Numbered from the stretch's first letter, positions 46,589 through 56,174 are shown. The stretch is 64,000 nt of DNA from a bacterium UBP4_UBA6127 (GCA_002428325.1 DIVR01000045.1:62001-126000), one strand, 5' to 3'. The notes: generated from the sequence alone by a model not told the origin. A program made the numbers and translations.

Positions 46589-46888
46589 TTACTGAATATT
46601 TTTAAGTATTTTCTCCAACATATCGAGATGGGTTGAGAAGGCTTTACGTCCCTCCGGTGTTGCTGAATAATGGGTCACTGATTTGGGCCCATCTGATTCT
46701 TTACGGACCTGGATATAGCCGGCGTTTTCCAGGGCAGCCATATGGCTGGACAGGTTTCCATCGGTAATATCCAGGGCCAGTTTCAAAGAATTAAAATCCA
46801 AACTTTCATGGATCATCATAAGGGACATGATGCCCAGCCGGTACCGGTTCTCAAAAATCTTGTTTAGTTGCAGGATATATTCTTTCAC
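46589..46888 (-). CDS. Winged-helix transcriptional regulator
   Basis: 99 residues. A small winged-helix protein of the ArsR/MarR-like DNA-binding group: FENRYRLGIMSLMMIHESLD, then the recognition helix region ITDGNLSSHMAALENAGYIQ and a wing (VRKESDGPKSVTHYSATPEG), and a C-terminal helix for dimerisation. Overlaps the membrane protein gene by four bases (ATGA), which is typical of this regulator type encoded with a membrane partner. The two operators around the operon suggest autoregulation and control of ispH. The signal is unknown. Confidence 0.88.
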   Translation of the reverse strand: MKEYILQLNKIFENRYRLGIMSLMMIHESLDFNSLKLALDITDGNLSSHMAALENAGYIQVRKESDGPKSVTHYSATPEGRKAFSTHLDMLEKILKNIQ

Positions 46889-47490
46889 TTTTCGTATTTC
46901 TGATAGATATAGAGTCCATAGAGGATATGCAGGATTCCGAATCCGGTTCCCCAGAGGATGATCCCAAGATAGGGGATAAAGGCAGCTACTAATCCCAGGA
47001 CAGCCTCACAATAGGCCAGATACTGAATCTCATTCACGGTATATTTACTGGCTGATAACAAGCTGATGCCATAAATAATCAGGGTAAAGGAAGGCAGCAA
47101 GTCCAGATACCCATTCACCAGCAGGGCCAGGCAAAATATCCCTCCTATTACCAGAGGGGAAAACAGGCTTATCAGCATATATTTGGATGTCTTATTCCAG
47201 ATGGGCAGCCCCTTCTTCTTGGCCATCCGGATAGAGAAAAATACCGCCAGGCTTAAAGAAATTATCAGTACGGCCCCGGCGATGCCAGCCAGACTCCACC
47301 CATAATGGGCCAGAATGGCTTCTCCCTTGCGATAGGGTTGAAAACATTGGTACGCCAACCCTGCCCCGATAAGAGCCACTATCCCGACACTCAGCCCTGA
47401 TAGTCCGCTCAAGGACAGAAACTTGGAAGATTTCTCCATCATCTCCCTTATCTCGGCTATATCCTTTAAATGATTGTCTATCTCATTCAT
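46885..47490 (-). CDS. Integral membrane protein paired with the regulator
   Basis: 201 residues. An N-terminal amphipathic stretch (DNHLKDIAEIREMMEKSSKF) is followed by about six membrane helices (GLSVGIVALIGAGLAY, AGAVLIISLSLAVFFSI, LLVNGYLDLLPSFTLIIYG, VLGLVAAFIPYLGIILWGTG). GGAGA lies upstream of the ATG. It is followed by the regulator with a four-base overlap. It probably senses or carries a membrane signal for that regulator; no transporter motif is recognised. Confidence 0.8.
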   Translation of the reverse strand: MNEIDNHLKDIAEIREMMEKSSKFLSLSGLSGLSVGIVALIGAGLAYQCFQPYRKGEAILAHYGWSLAGIAGAVLIISLSLAVFFSIRMAKKKGLPIWNKTSKYMLISLFSPLVIGGIFCLALLVNGYLDLLPSFTLIIYGISLLSASKYTVNEIQYLAYCEAVLGLVAAFIPYLGIILWGTGFGILHILYGLYIYQKYEK

Positions 47491-47501
47491 GTACCATCTC
47501 C

Positions 47502-47518
47502 ACTTTGCACCGCAAAGT
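47502..47518. promoter_or_regulatory. Operator of the regulator operon
   Basis: ACTTTG-CACCG-CAAAGT, a 17-base inverted repeat with 6-base arms, 12 bases upstream of the operon's first ATG. Its reverse complement differs from the ispH operator at one central position. Confidence 0.72.
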
Positions 47519-47577
47519 AACTAAGTTTAAAAAAATGCCCAAAGGCAGAGTTACCGGATAAAATACCATCCAAGAGT

Positions 47578-47607
47578 ATAGTAAGATGACAGCCCCTCCC
47601 CTGTCAA
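47578..47607 (-). promoter_or_regulatory. Promoter of the regulator operon
   Basis: On the minus strand a perfect TTGACA (47607-47602) and TACTAT (47583-47578) are 18 bases apart. Transcription would start near 47571, so the operator at 47502-47518 would lie in the leader and could block elongation. Confidence 0.5.
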
Positions 47608-47750
47608 TAGGGGAAAATAATATTATGAATTAAATCCTGTTCAAAGACCTGATTTCCCTACCCGAATCCCGGAGAATAAAGGACTTTTCCCCCCAATACC
47701 CGAAACGGGTGTCCGCCATAGTCATTACATAAAAAACAATTGACCATTTA

Positions 47751-48080
47751 CTAATTATAAAAAAGCTTTTTTAGCAAGAGCGAAAATCCATATAAGCAAT
47801 AATAAGCCAGCACCATAATAAAATAGAATATTGATAAAGATAATAGTTTAATTTTCAAAGGCTTCTTTTTGGTTAAAAAAATATTTGTAATGAATATTAA
47901 AACAATCGAAACCAAATATTGTTCATAGACATTGGGATCCCGGATATCACCTCTAGTAAGAAGATGAAAGGCAATAGGCCACATCATAATAATGCCAGTG
48001 ATAACTGATATAAACCAATCAAATAAAGGTAATTGATTATCAGGAATCTTTTTTTCTTTATTCTTCAGAATGAATTTCAT
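47751..48080 (-). CDS. Orphan membrane protein of the RHS locus (possible immunity protein)
   Basis: About 109 residues from the ATG at 48080; an in-frame ATG at 48101 lies in RHS-derived DNA. AT-rich, with three or four membrane segments (FDWFISVITGIIMMWPIAFH, YLVSIVLIFITNIFL, LLSLSIFYFIMVLAYYCLYG). It begins exactly where homology of the preceding DNA to the intact RHS gene ends. This is the place where immunity genes of displaced RHS tips sit. No family is recognised, and the assignment rests on position, base composition and membrane character. Confidence 0.5.
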   Translation of the reverse strand: MKFILKNKEKKIPDNQLPLFDWFISVITGIIMMWPIAFHLLTRGDIRDPNVYEQYLVSIVLIFITNIFLTKKKPLKIKLLSLSIFYFIMVLAYYCLYGFSLLLKKLFYN

Positions 48081-48098
48081 TAGTAATATTAACTCTTC

Positions 48099-48306
48099 CA
48101 TCCATCTGGTTTCGGGTTCTCTGCCGCTCCATCAGAATATTAATTCCATCGAAGAAATACTAGGTCTACTGGTTATTAATCTAATTATCCGTAAAATGGC
48201 TTCTCACAACTCCTTTTCCAGTAGTATCAATGGGATAGTCAACGATGGGATAATCCATACCTGCTACCCGGGTCATCATATTATCTTCATTCCATTGATA
48301 ATATCT
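48099..48306 (-). repeat. Degenerate duplicate of the RHS core
   Basis: This stretch aligns with 49972-50178 of the intact RHS gene in the same orientation, with many substitutions and small deletions. On the minus strand it still encodes YYQWNEDNMMT and MDYPIVDY, and then RTRNQMDG, but the frame is broken. It is a leftover of an RHS core that carried another tip. Confidence 0.8.
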
Positions 48307-48514
48307 AAGAACAATAACTCCCGTTTTTATTTATTTGACTGCCAACAACCCGTCATATACTACTGTCTATACTCTATGTCAAAATACCAGACGAAATTTT
48401 TATGTAAAATCACCTAAACGATCAAGTTGCCTTTTCTATTTATGTTAAGACTGGAGAGGGATAAACATAGCATTCTTTATACCATTTTGCATGACAAGCG
48501 ATTCGTCGTCTTTT

Positions 48515-48718
48515 TCAATCACTTTTCAGAAGACATTCTATTGTACAATTTGCCCATGGACCATCCCAAAAGGCCAGACAAAAGAAATATTCTATACAAG
48601 CAACTGTATCCCCTTCAGCACACTTTTTACTATAAGGACAACAATTAGCTGGTGTGCCAGGTAAACCTGGTCTATTTGCCCCCCCAGGGAGGATATATCC
48701 CTGGAGGAGGATTAATCT
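48515..48718 (-). pseudogene. Orphan RHS C-terminal tip, Cys-rich
   Basis: A frame of about 67 residues without a start codon encodes PGLPGTPANCCPYSKKCAEG, DTVACIEYFFCLAFWDGP and NCTIECLLKSD. The Cys pattern (CCP, several single Cys, hydrophobic spacing, terminal Cys) recalls the tip of the intact RHS gene. Upstream, a Pro-rich INPPPGIYPPWG stretch lies in a neighbouring frame, separated by a run of seven G that probably caused a frameshift. The region between this and the RHS-core remnant (48307-48514) has no gene that I recognise. Confidence 0.6.
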
Positions 48719-48775
48719 TCAGCATCTACTAATTGTCCATCACAGCAATAATGGTTTTGGAGGGTTTGTTAAATA

Positions 48776-49234
48776 TTATGTTTTTCTAAAATATTTCACA
48801 AACATTCTTATTAAAGAAGGAACATATATCAACGATGTTAATAAAGCAAATATACTCAGAACTAATCTTAAAGTAAGAATTATAAAACTAAAATCTAAAC
48901 TCTTATAATAATAAAAGGGAGGTTGAATTATGATTGTTTCAATTAAAATGAAATAATATACAACTATCACAATATCAATTTTATTTACTATATTTTTCTT
49001 TAACTCTCTTATATAATACCTAAAAAATTGAAAAAAGATTATTGAGCCTACTATAAAAAACAAAATTCTATTTAATGACCAATCATGAAGGGAAATAATA
49101 TCCCTGTTATTATTCAAAAATACATTGTTTCCAAAAAAAACTATTTCCCACAAGCTCTCAATTACTTGAATAATTAAAACGATAGGGGAAATAAAAATCA
49201 GCCAATGACTATTCTTGCTAACATTTTCATTCAT
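48776..49234 (-). CDS. Membrane protein downstream of the RHS tip (putative immunity)
   Basis: 152 residues from the ATG at 49234, with GGAG eight bases upstream. Very AT-rich. About four membrane segments: HWLIFISPIVLIIQVIESLW, ILFFIVGSIIFFQFFRYYI, DIVIVVYYFILIETIIIQPP, FIILTLRLVLSIFALLTSLI. It starts 20 bases after the stop of the tip frame, on the same strand, the standard place for the immunity gene of a polymorphic toxin. A membrane immunity protein would suit a membrane-acting toxin. No family is recognised. Confidence 0.55.
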   Translation of the reverse strand: MNENVSKNSHWLIFISPIVLIIQVIESLWEIVFFGNNVFLNNNRDIISLHDWSLNRILFFIVGSIIFFQFFRYYIRELKKNIVNKIDIVIVVYYFILIETIIIQPPFYYYKSLDFSFIILTLRLVLSIFALLTSLIYVPSLIRMFVKYFRKT

Positions 49235-49254
49235 ATTGGATTCTCCAAAAAAAA

Positions 49255-49917
49255 TTAATAGGTACAATAAGTAGAAAGACAAAAACATTCTATTGCACTA
49301 CCAACAGCAATTATCATAGTAGCTACACATGCTGGACATGTCACTATAAGAGGTAGCGTTAAACCTCCTGATTCAGGAGCCCCAGCCAATCCAAGAATAC
49401 AAGATGAACATGCCAATATTCCCGCAGCATCTGGTAACATATTAGCAAAACCTAAACATCCTACATAAAGAAGATAATTTATTTCTCTATGTTGTCCCTT
49501 GGGACAGCAACCACACATTCCTCCATTAGATCCTGAACCAGAACCGGAACTACAACCTGCTCCTGGTGAATTTACTATTGCTGAAGACAATCCATTGGGA
49601 TCAACTAATAGAACTGGATTATTATCAACATATAAGTAAAGATTCAAATGCCATTTTTTATCTTTTCCAATAAATCTACCCACCTCAGAATCATACCAAC
49701 GAGCATAGAAGTAATATAGTCCTGTATCCGGGTCCAGTTCTTTAGTAGTCAGATGGTGATTATTATCAGCAGACCCAACAGTCTGTTTAATATTTCCAAA
49801 CCCTTCCTGATAATAACCAGCCACAGTATCCCCGCTGGCATTAGAAATCATCAAGACATTTCCAATGGGGTCATAGGTCGGTTCCATCTGTATTATGAAC
49901 CGAGATGATATGCCCAA
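49255..49917 (-). CDS. RHS core end and Cys-rich C-terminal tip (frame-shifted from the main RHS frame)
   Basis: Continues the RHS protein in another frame. DPIGNVLMISNASGDTVAGY, LTTKELDPDTGLYYFYARWY and DSEVGRFIGKDK, then YLYVDNNPVLLVDPNGL, are the conserved end of an RHS core. After it comes a variable tip of about 110 residues: a Gly/Ser linker (GCSSGSGSGSNGG), MCGCCPKGQ, hydrophobic CLGFANMLPDAAGILACSSC, VTCPACVATMIIAVGSAIEC and FCLSTYCTY, with fifteen Cys. The 221-codon open frame overlaps the main one by 47 bases. Joining them needs a two-base insertion near 49878. The tip may be a pore-forming or membrane toxin; no enzyme motif is seen. Confidence 0.75.
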   Translation of the reverse strand: MGISSRFIIQMEPTYDPIGNVLMISNASGDTVAGYYQEGFGNIKQTVGSADNNHHLTTKELDPDTGLYYFYARWYDSEVGRFIGKDKKWHLNLYLYVDNNPVLLVDPNGLSSAIVNSPGAGCSSGSGSGSNGGMCGCCPKGQHREINYLLYVGCLGFANMLPDAAGILACSSCILGLAGAPESGGLTLPLIVTCPACVATMIIAVGSAIECFCLSTYCTY

Positions 49918-52900
49918 TCACCCCAGGCGCCAGCGTATATGTAGCGGAGGTCTGCCAATCCATCCAGCTTCCATCCATCTGGTTTCGGGTTCTCTGCCGT
50001 TCCATCAGGATATTTATCCCATCAAAGAAATACTGAGTCTGCTGGTCTGTATCATTAGCGATATAATGGCTCCTCAGCACTCTTTTACCCAGGGCATCAT
50101 AGGTATAATCCACGATGGGATAATCCATTCCGGCTACCTGGGTCATCATATTATCTTCATTCCATTGGTAATAACGGATATCCCCTGTACTTGTTTTTTC
50201 TATTTGATTACCGTTGGAATCATAAGAATAATTCAGGATGTTCCCATTGGTGGTGCTGGAGGTCAATTGATTGAGATTGTTGTAGGCATAATAGGTAGTG
50301 ATTGTCCCATTCACCAGCCAAATACGATTACCTACTGAATCATAGGAATATTTCAGATCATAGATAGGGGCATCGAACCTGAATTCCCGGGTCAACCTGC
50401 TTAATGCATCATACTGATAATAAGTAACATCATCATTGATGTCCGTGACGGAAGCTCGATTCCCATTTTCATCATAGCTGTAAGTATATCGGGCAATCTC
50501 AGTGGTGGCGGTATTATAGATAAAATCATCAAACCGGGTATTGGCTGCCTGGGTATAAAGGCCGACCTGGCCGCTTCCTATACTGCCATAGATATAAGAT
50601 AACTTCTTTTCATAACCGGATGTTTCCAGTTTCCACAAGGTAGCGGTATTCCCGGAAACCGTTAGCCGCAACCTCATGGGATATCCGGCCGCCCAACCAT
50701 ATGAGACAGATGTATCTACTACCAGGGAACCACCCATTTCCTGGTGTCCTATTTTAAATTGTCCATTAGCCAAATCATATCCCGCAAACTTAAAGAACGG
50801 GCCATACACACCATTAAAGGAATACTCATAGACCAGATAACCATTTTTATCTGATGAGGCATCCAATGGGAATATTGTCGCTTCCAGATTATTGGCAGAA
50901 ATTGAACCTGCAGGGCTATAGGTAATCACAGAGATTCCCATAGAAGGATTATAAATCCGTTCCATCTTGCTGGAAACAACACTCCAATCAGATAAACCAA
51001 TATCACTAGCCCAATTACTGCCAATACTGGTCCGGTTAAAATTATCTGTCGGTTTATAGACCTTATCACCCAATACTTTACTCCCACAGGCGCAGGTATC
51101 ATATTCATAAGCGGTAAATAAACCATTCGGATAGATTTCCAAGGTCTTTCTTCCAATCGAATCATGGGAATACTGGGTCCATTGGTCATAAGTGTAATTC
51201 TGAATCAGTTGGACTCTTCCTAACGCATCATAGGTATACCCATACAAGTTTCCATCAGGATCTTTGAGCCCAATCCGCTGCCCATGGTTATTATAAGCAT
51301 ATTCCATTGACCCCCACGGATTGGAATATCCTGTAACCTGGCTGAGGGTATTATACTTCCAATAAGTCATCCCCACATAGGGATCATTCATCGCAGTAGC
51401 ATTACCAAGGACATCATAGTAATATTGCGCGGTTGTACCGGATTGATAGACTTTGGTAGTCAACCGTTTAAAACTGTCATAATAATAATAAACTCTTTGA
51501 TTCTTGGCATCTCGCTGGCAGGTTGCTATATCAAAGGCATTATACCAAAACTGGGTATAGTTACCTGATGCATCTGTTTCCTTTATCAATCGGTTACGAA
51601 GGTCATATTCATAAGAGGTGACCTGGTTTTTGGCATTTTTCACTTGTTTCAATAGGCCATTGGAATAATACTCAAATTGAGTCAATCCACCCAGGGCATC
51701 CCGAGTCCAAATCGTTCTAAACATGGTGTCATACCCATAATAAGTGGAATTTCCTAATGGGTTTATCACCTCGGTTTTCCTGCCCCAGGTATCATAAATA
51801 AACCGAGTGGTTGTCTGGCTGGGAGAAATCACCGCTGTCGTATACCCATAATTATTATAGAAAATAAGAGTTCTCTGGTTTAAGGCATCTAGGCTGGCAG
51901 TTAGATTACTATAACTGTCATAATAATTAAAACTCTGATTCCCCAATGAATCGGTTAATTTAGTGGGTTTTCTGGCTGAGTTGTATTCATAAAATGTTTT
52001 ATTCCCATCCACATCTACTGAACAGGTTACGACATGAAGCGTGTTGTCAAAGTAGGAGTAACTTTTATTTCCAGCCTCATCCTGGACCGCTGTTGTATAC
52101 CCATATGAATAATCCATCCAATAATGTTTCATTCTATTTGCAGCATCCCGGGTAGTGGTAATATAACCATACCCATCATTATTGTTTCCTGCCCAATAGA
52201 ATGTCTCTATATCAACTCCATTTTGAGAATAAGAAATCAGCTTATCCCAGGATGAATTAAATTGATATTCCATCCCTGTTTTAAGGGTATTCCCATTAGG
52301 GTCTTTTACAGTAATAGAAGAGTTATTCCACCAGGTAAAATTGCTGATTTCAGTCCGATTACCTAACGCATCCACAATAGCCGTTACCACAGGGGTCCTG
52401 TGTACATCCATTTGATTGTATTCATAGGTGTATAAATTCGTGGTGCCGCTGTAACTGTCCCGAATTGCTGTAATTTGATGCAAGGTGTTGTAATCATAAT
52501 ACATGCTGTATCCATCGGGATCCTGAATCCGGGTCAAATCACTGTTGCTGTCATATGTATATTGAACAGTACGATTAAATGGATCCGTAATAGATGCCAA
52601 TTTCCCATTAGCATAAGTAAAGTTCAACCGATTCCCATTTCCGCTGGGATTGGTATAGATTGAAGTCAATTCAATAGGATTGGCATTTTCATAAAGGCAA
52701 TATACTGAGTAATTCTCTGGGTAATCAACCCTGGTTAATCGGGCTATTTCAGAACCTATATCCGTGAATAGATACGATTTTCCATCATGGAAATGAAGCG
52801 TATATTGAGATCCACTAATTGTGATCCATTCATTGATGCCATATCGTGTGCCTGGGTAATAGGTCCCGTTAGCATCTTTATAAAAGGCATATTGATTTCC

Positions 52901-55097
52901 CATCTCATCAACCCAATAAATCTGTTCCATATCCAATCTCAATATAAGATGGGTTGCATAATTAATGGTCCAAAGAGTTCCCCAGGGTTTGGTTGTATCA
53001 TAATTTCCCAGGTGTGAATCTGTCCAATCATTCACATAACGGCTGGAAGAATAACTTCGGGAAACTACCACCATTTGCCCATTAGGCATACTGACTGGGC
53101 AACTGATTTCTGGAAAAACTGTAAATGCCCATCCATTTCCTAAATTGACCGCTAATGAGGTGGCGCTGTTTCCGCATCCGCCCCCCACCGAATAAACTTG
53201 GCCGCCTCCTATACCACTAGCAGCAATACCGCCGCTACCTGTGGATTTTCCAAGGCCGCCAGGCCCGCTTCCAGCACTACGGCCACCGCCGGCTGGACCA
53301 CCACCAGCTCCATTGGCTCCCGGAGGACAGTTGGGACAGGGCCCATTATTATTACCACAAGGATCGTGTCCTTCAGACTGAGCTTGTACACATCCCCCAA
53401 TAATTGTTTTCATCCCTTCTTCTGATACAGGTTTCAAGGATAATGCTTTTGCATACTGGTCTTTTATATTGTCTTTTTGGGTTAAAGCCAGGGCATATCC
53501 TGTCCATTGATATTTGAATTCCTTCAAACTCATTTTCTGGTGGGATACCTGCTGGTCTGAATAGACTATTTCTTTCTTGCCAACCTTTTCCAAGGTTACA
53601 AAATGGTCTTTCTGCCGATGGTTCAGTTGGACAATTAAGGGAAGGGATAATTTCTTTAAACTCGGATAAGTCAACTGATACCCTTTAGCTTCAAATCCAT
53701 AGTAATCAGCCGCTTGGGCCAATCCAGCGAAACTGGTTCCTTCCGGGGTATGTCCGGATTTCAGGGCAATCTCTTTTATTTCAGATTTAATGCCATAATG
53801 CGAAAAAATCAAACTTAACGCCGCTGGACCGCACAGATTGGTTTCATTGGAATCTATAGCATCTTTTTTAGCCAATTGGGTATTGGCTTTTTTCTGTTGG
53901 ACCTTTACGGCCAGAAAGGTCAACTGTTTTTTGGCATCCTCGGTTAACCGGGAATCAGGATACTTGGCAATAAAAGATTCCAGCTCGGTCTGAGCTTGCT
54001 CCAATTTACCCTGAAAATAATGGATTCGGATGATCTGCCGCCAGGCATCCAGAGTCAAGTCATGTTCAGGATAAGTTTCAACGATAGACTGAAATTGGGG
54101 AAGAGCCTTATCCCACTTATTATCCATATAATCCAGGAAAGCCAACGTAAACAGGGCATGGACATATTGATTGGGATACTCTTTATAGGTGTATTCTTCC
54201 AAAACCTTATTGGCTATTTCGCGGGTTTTATCTCCTCTCCCCGTCTGATAATAAGCCATATTCTGATTATATAAGGCTTGCGCCGCCCATCGGCTCTTAG
54301 GCCATTTATCAATCACTTTCTGAGCTTCCTTGACAACCTTTTCAGGACGCCAATTCCCCATTTCATCCAATAAATAGCCATTCCACAGTTCCGCCACCAT
54401 CAATTGGGCCTGAGGAGCAGCCGAGGAAGCGGAATAGTTTTCTGCGACATAACGGTAGTATTTTTCAGCCGATTTATAATCTTTTTTAACATTCCTCAAA
54501 GTCTCGGCAAACCGCAGATAGGCCGAAGGCATGACCGGACTGGCAGAACATTGGGAGCTGAGCTGGGAAAAACATTCCTGTGCTTTTTCAAAATCCTTTT
54601 CATTGTCAGCAACCCGCATCCTTTGGAAAAGGGCTTTATCCTTATATTCACTGTCAGGATATTCAGCAAGTAATTCATCTAAATATACTTTGGCTTCAGA
54701 AGGAGCCTTCTTATTCTCCAGGGCTTCATTCCCAAACATGAAAAGCAAATCATCTAAAGCAGGCGAGTCAGAATTCCGCCGCTTTAAGGCTTCATATTCG
54801 TTTTGGGTCCTGTTTTCATCCCCTGACTTCATGCAGGATTTGATTAAATAAAAATGAGCCTTTTCTTTCAGATAAGTTCCATCAGGAGCTAAGGAATAGG
54901 CCCTGCCGAATTCTGTGGTGGCCCGGGTATAATTTCCTGCATTCAGGGCATCTATCCCCGATTGTAGAGAATCTTCCAATACACCCGAACATCCCATAAC
55001 AGGAAACATCAATAGAATTATAAAAAATATATATTTTCTAAAGAGAGATTTAGGGTTGGGTTGGGTTGGGTTGGGTTAGAACTAATGAACTCGGCAT
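49871..55097 (-). CDS. RHS/YD-repeat lipoprotein with TPR and C39 peptidase domains, phase-variable start
   Basis: 1,713 codons are open from a TTG at 55012 (numbering used here). The natural start is probably the ATG at 55097 with AGGAG nine bases upstream; five AACCC units place it out of frame (see the repeat). The frame before residue 1 encodes KSLFRKYIFFIILL, completing a lipoprotein signal ending VMGC (Cys8). TPR-like repeats fill ~20-370. A C39-type peptidase follows: NLCGPAALSLIF (Cys394), DHFVTLEKV (His470), IVYSD (Asp486). At 529-540 VSEEGMKTIIGG resembles a double-glycine leader, then a Cys/Gly-rich linker to ~610. YD repeats start near 650, a lectin-like (concanavalin-fold) insert lies at ~1325-1500, and YD repeats resume. 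The usual C39 oxyanion Gln is not evident, so activity is uncertain. Confidence 0.82.
55053..55077 (-). repeat. Pentanucleotide tandem repeat (AACCC)5 at the start of the RHS gene
   Basis: Five perfect copies of AACCC on the coding strand. From the ATG at 55097 the present number leads to TAA after 15 codons (MPSSLVLTQPNPTQP). With six copies, or three, the ATG reads in frame through the repeat into the lipoprotein signal. Such units change by slipped-strand mispairing, the mechanism of phase-variable surface genes. Confidence 0.85.
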
Positions 55098-55153
55098 TTT
55101 TTATAGCTCCTATTCAAATAATCAATCTTATTATGTTATGGCAAATAAACAAT

Positions 55154-55190
55154 TAGAATGCATTCTATTATTTATCAGAATCATTGTCAA
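55154..55190 (-). promoter_or_regulatory. Promoter of the RHS gene with overlapping palindrome
   Basis: On the minus strand a perfect TTGACA (55190-55185) and TAGAAT (55167-55162) are 17 bases apart. The -10 forms part of a perfect 14-base palindrome, TAGAATG-CATTCTA (55154-55167), a likely operator. Transcription would begin near 55155, about 58 bases before the ATG at 55097. Confidence 0.65.
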
Positions 55191-55551
55191 TAGTTTTACA
55201 AAAATATTTATGTTTTTTTAACTGTTTTGTCAAGTTTGCTGTATATGAATATTTCAGCATAGAGATATCCCTCCCACTTGATTCAAGAATAAAATAATCA
55301 AACATTGGAGGAGAAAATCCCAAAGCAAAAGAACTACTCAGATATCGGTGAGCATCGCAGGATAAATTTCTTCACTTTTTGACAGCTGTCAAAAGGACAG
55401 GATCTGTCAAAGAAAAGGACGCTGAAGAAGAGGTCTTCTCTTCAGACAGGATAAGACTCATTCTGGCTGAAAATTTAACCCAAGTTTATTTCTCCTGGCA
55501 TGGGTTTACTCCCATCATACTCCTTACCCCTCAAAAATAGATACAAATAAA
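55191..55551. other. Intergenic with palindromes upstream of the RHS gene
   Basis: No gene recognised. TTTTGACAGCTGTCAAAA (55377-55394) is a perfect 18-base palindrome, with a further half-site TGTCAAA at 55405-55411. AGAAGA-GG-TCTTCT follows near 55426-55440. These look like regulator sites, though for which gene is unclear. Confidence 0.4.
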
Positions 55552-55590
55552 ACAGCCATGAGAACAACGAAGGCTCCCATGGCTATAAAT
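55552..55590 (-). terminator. Intrinsic terminator of the peroxiredoxin gene
   Basis: AGCCATG and its partner CATGGCT (around 55556-55562 and 55583-55589) form the stem on the minus strand, followed by GTTTTATTTG. It lies about 25 bases past the peroxiredoxin stop. Confidence 0.75.
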
Positions 55591-55610
55591 TTGTTTTTAT
55601 TTGAGTTAAG

Positions 55611-56174
55611 TTAGATTTTACCTACCAGGTCAAGTCCCGGTTTCAGGGTTTTAGCTCCTGGCTTCCAACTGGCAGGACAGACCAATCCTTTATTTTCCCT
55701 GACAAATTTAGCGGCCTGAAGTTTTCTGAGGATTTCGGCGGAGCTTCTGCCGATGGAATTATCATGGATATCCATGGCTTTCAGGACTCCATCCGGATCG
55801 ATAATAAAAGTTCCCCGGAGGGAAAGCCCTTCTTCATCCAGGTAAGTGCCAAATTCTTTGCAGATTTTACCGGTAGGGTCGGCGGCCATGGGATACTGGA
55901 TTTTCTGGATGGAAGGAGAGGTATCATGCCAGGCTTTATGGACAAAAACCGTGTCGGTGCTGACACTGATGATTTCGGCTCCTAATTCCTTGAACTCCGT
56001 GTAACATTCTGCGGCTTCTTCCAGCTCAGTCGGACAAACAAAGGTAAAATCCGCGGGATAAAACAGTAAAACCACCCATTTCCCTTTATATTTGGATAAT
56101 TTGATTTTTTTGACCTCATCCTTATGGAAGACTTCAAATTCCAGTTCGGGAACATTTTCACCAATCTTTACCAT
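55611..56174 (-). CDS. ahpC: 2-Cys peroxiredoxin (AhpC type)
   Basis: 187 residues from the ATG at 56174, with GGAGGT ten bases upstream; an earlier in-frame start at 56192 overlaps that site. The enzyme reduces peroxides. The peroxidatic Cys47 lies in FTFVCPTELEE and the resolving Cys near residue 168 in GLVCPASWKPG. Other blocks: VSTDTVFVHKAWHDTSP, YPMAADPTGKICKEFG, LSLRGTFIIDPDGVL. No AhpF is adjacent; the electron donor may be thioredoxin or a bacillithiol-linked system. Own terminator. Confidence 0.95.
   Translation of the reverse strand: MVKIGENVPELEFEVFHKDEVKKIKLSKYKGKWVVLLFYPADFTFVCPTELEEAAECYTEFKELGAEIISVSTDTVFVHKAWHDTSPSIQKIQYPMAADPTGKICKEFGTYLDEEGLSLRGTFIIDPDGVLKAMDIHDNSIGRSSAEILRKLQAAKFVRENKGLVCPASWKPGAKTLKPGLDLVGKI

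Noticed and set aside
55053..55077. Repeat as a CRISPR or telomere-like element
   Set aside because: Units are 5 bases without spacers, and they lie exactly between a start codon and a signal peptide.
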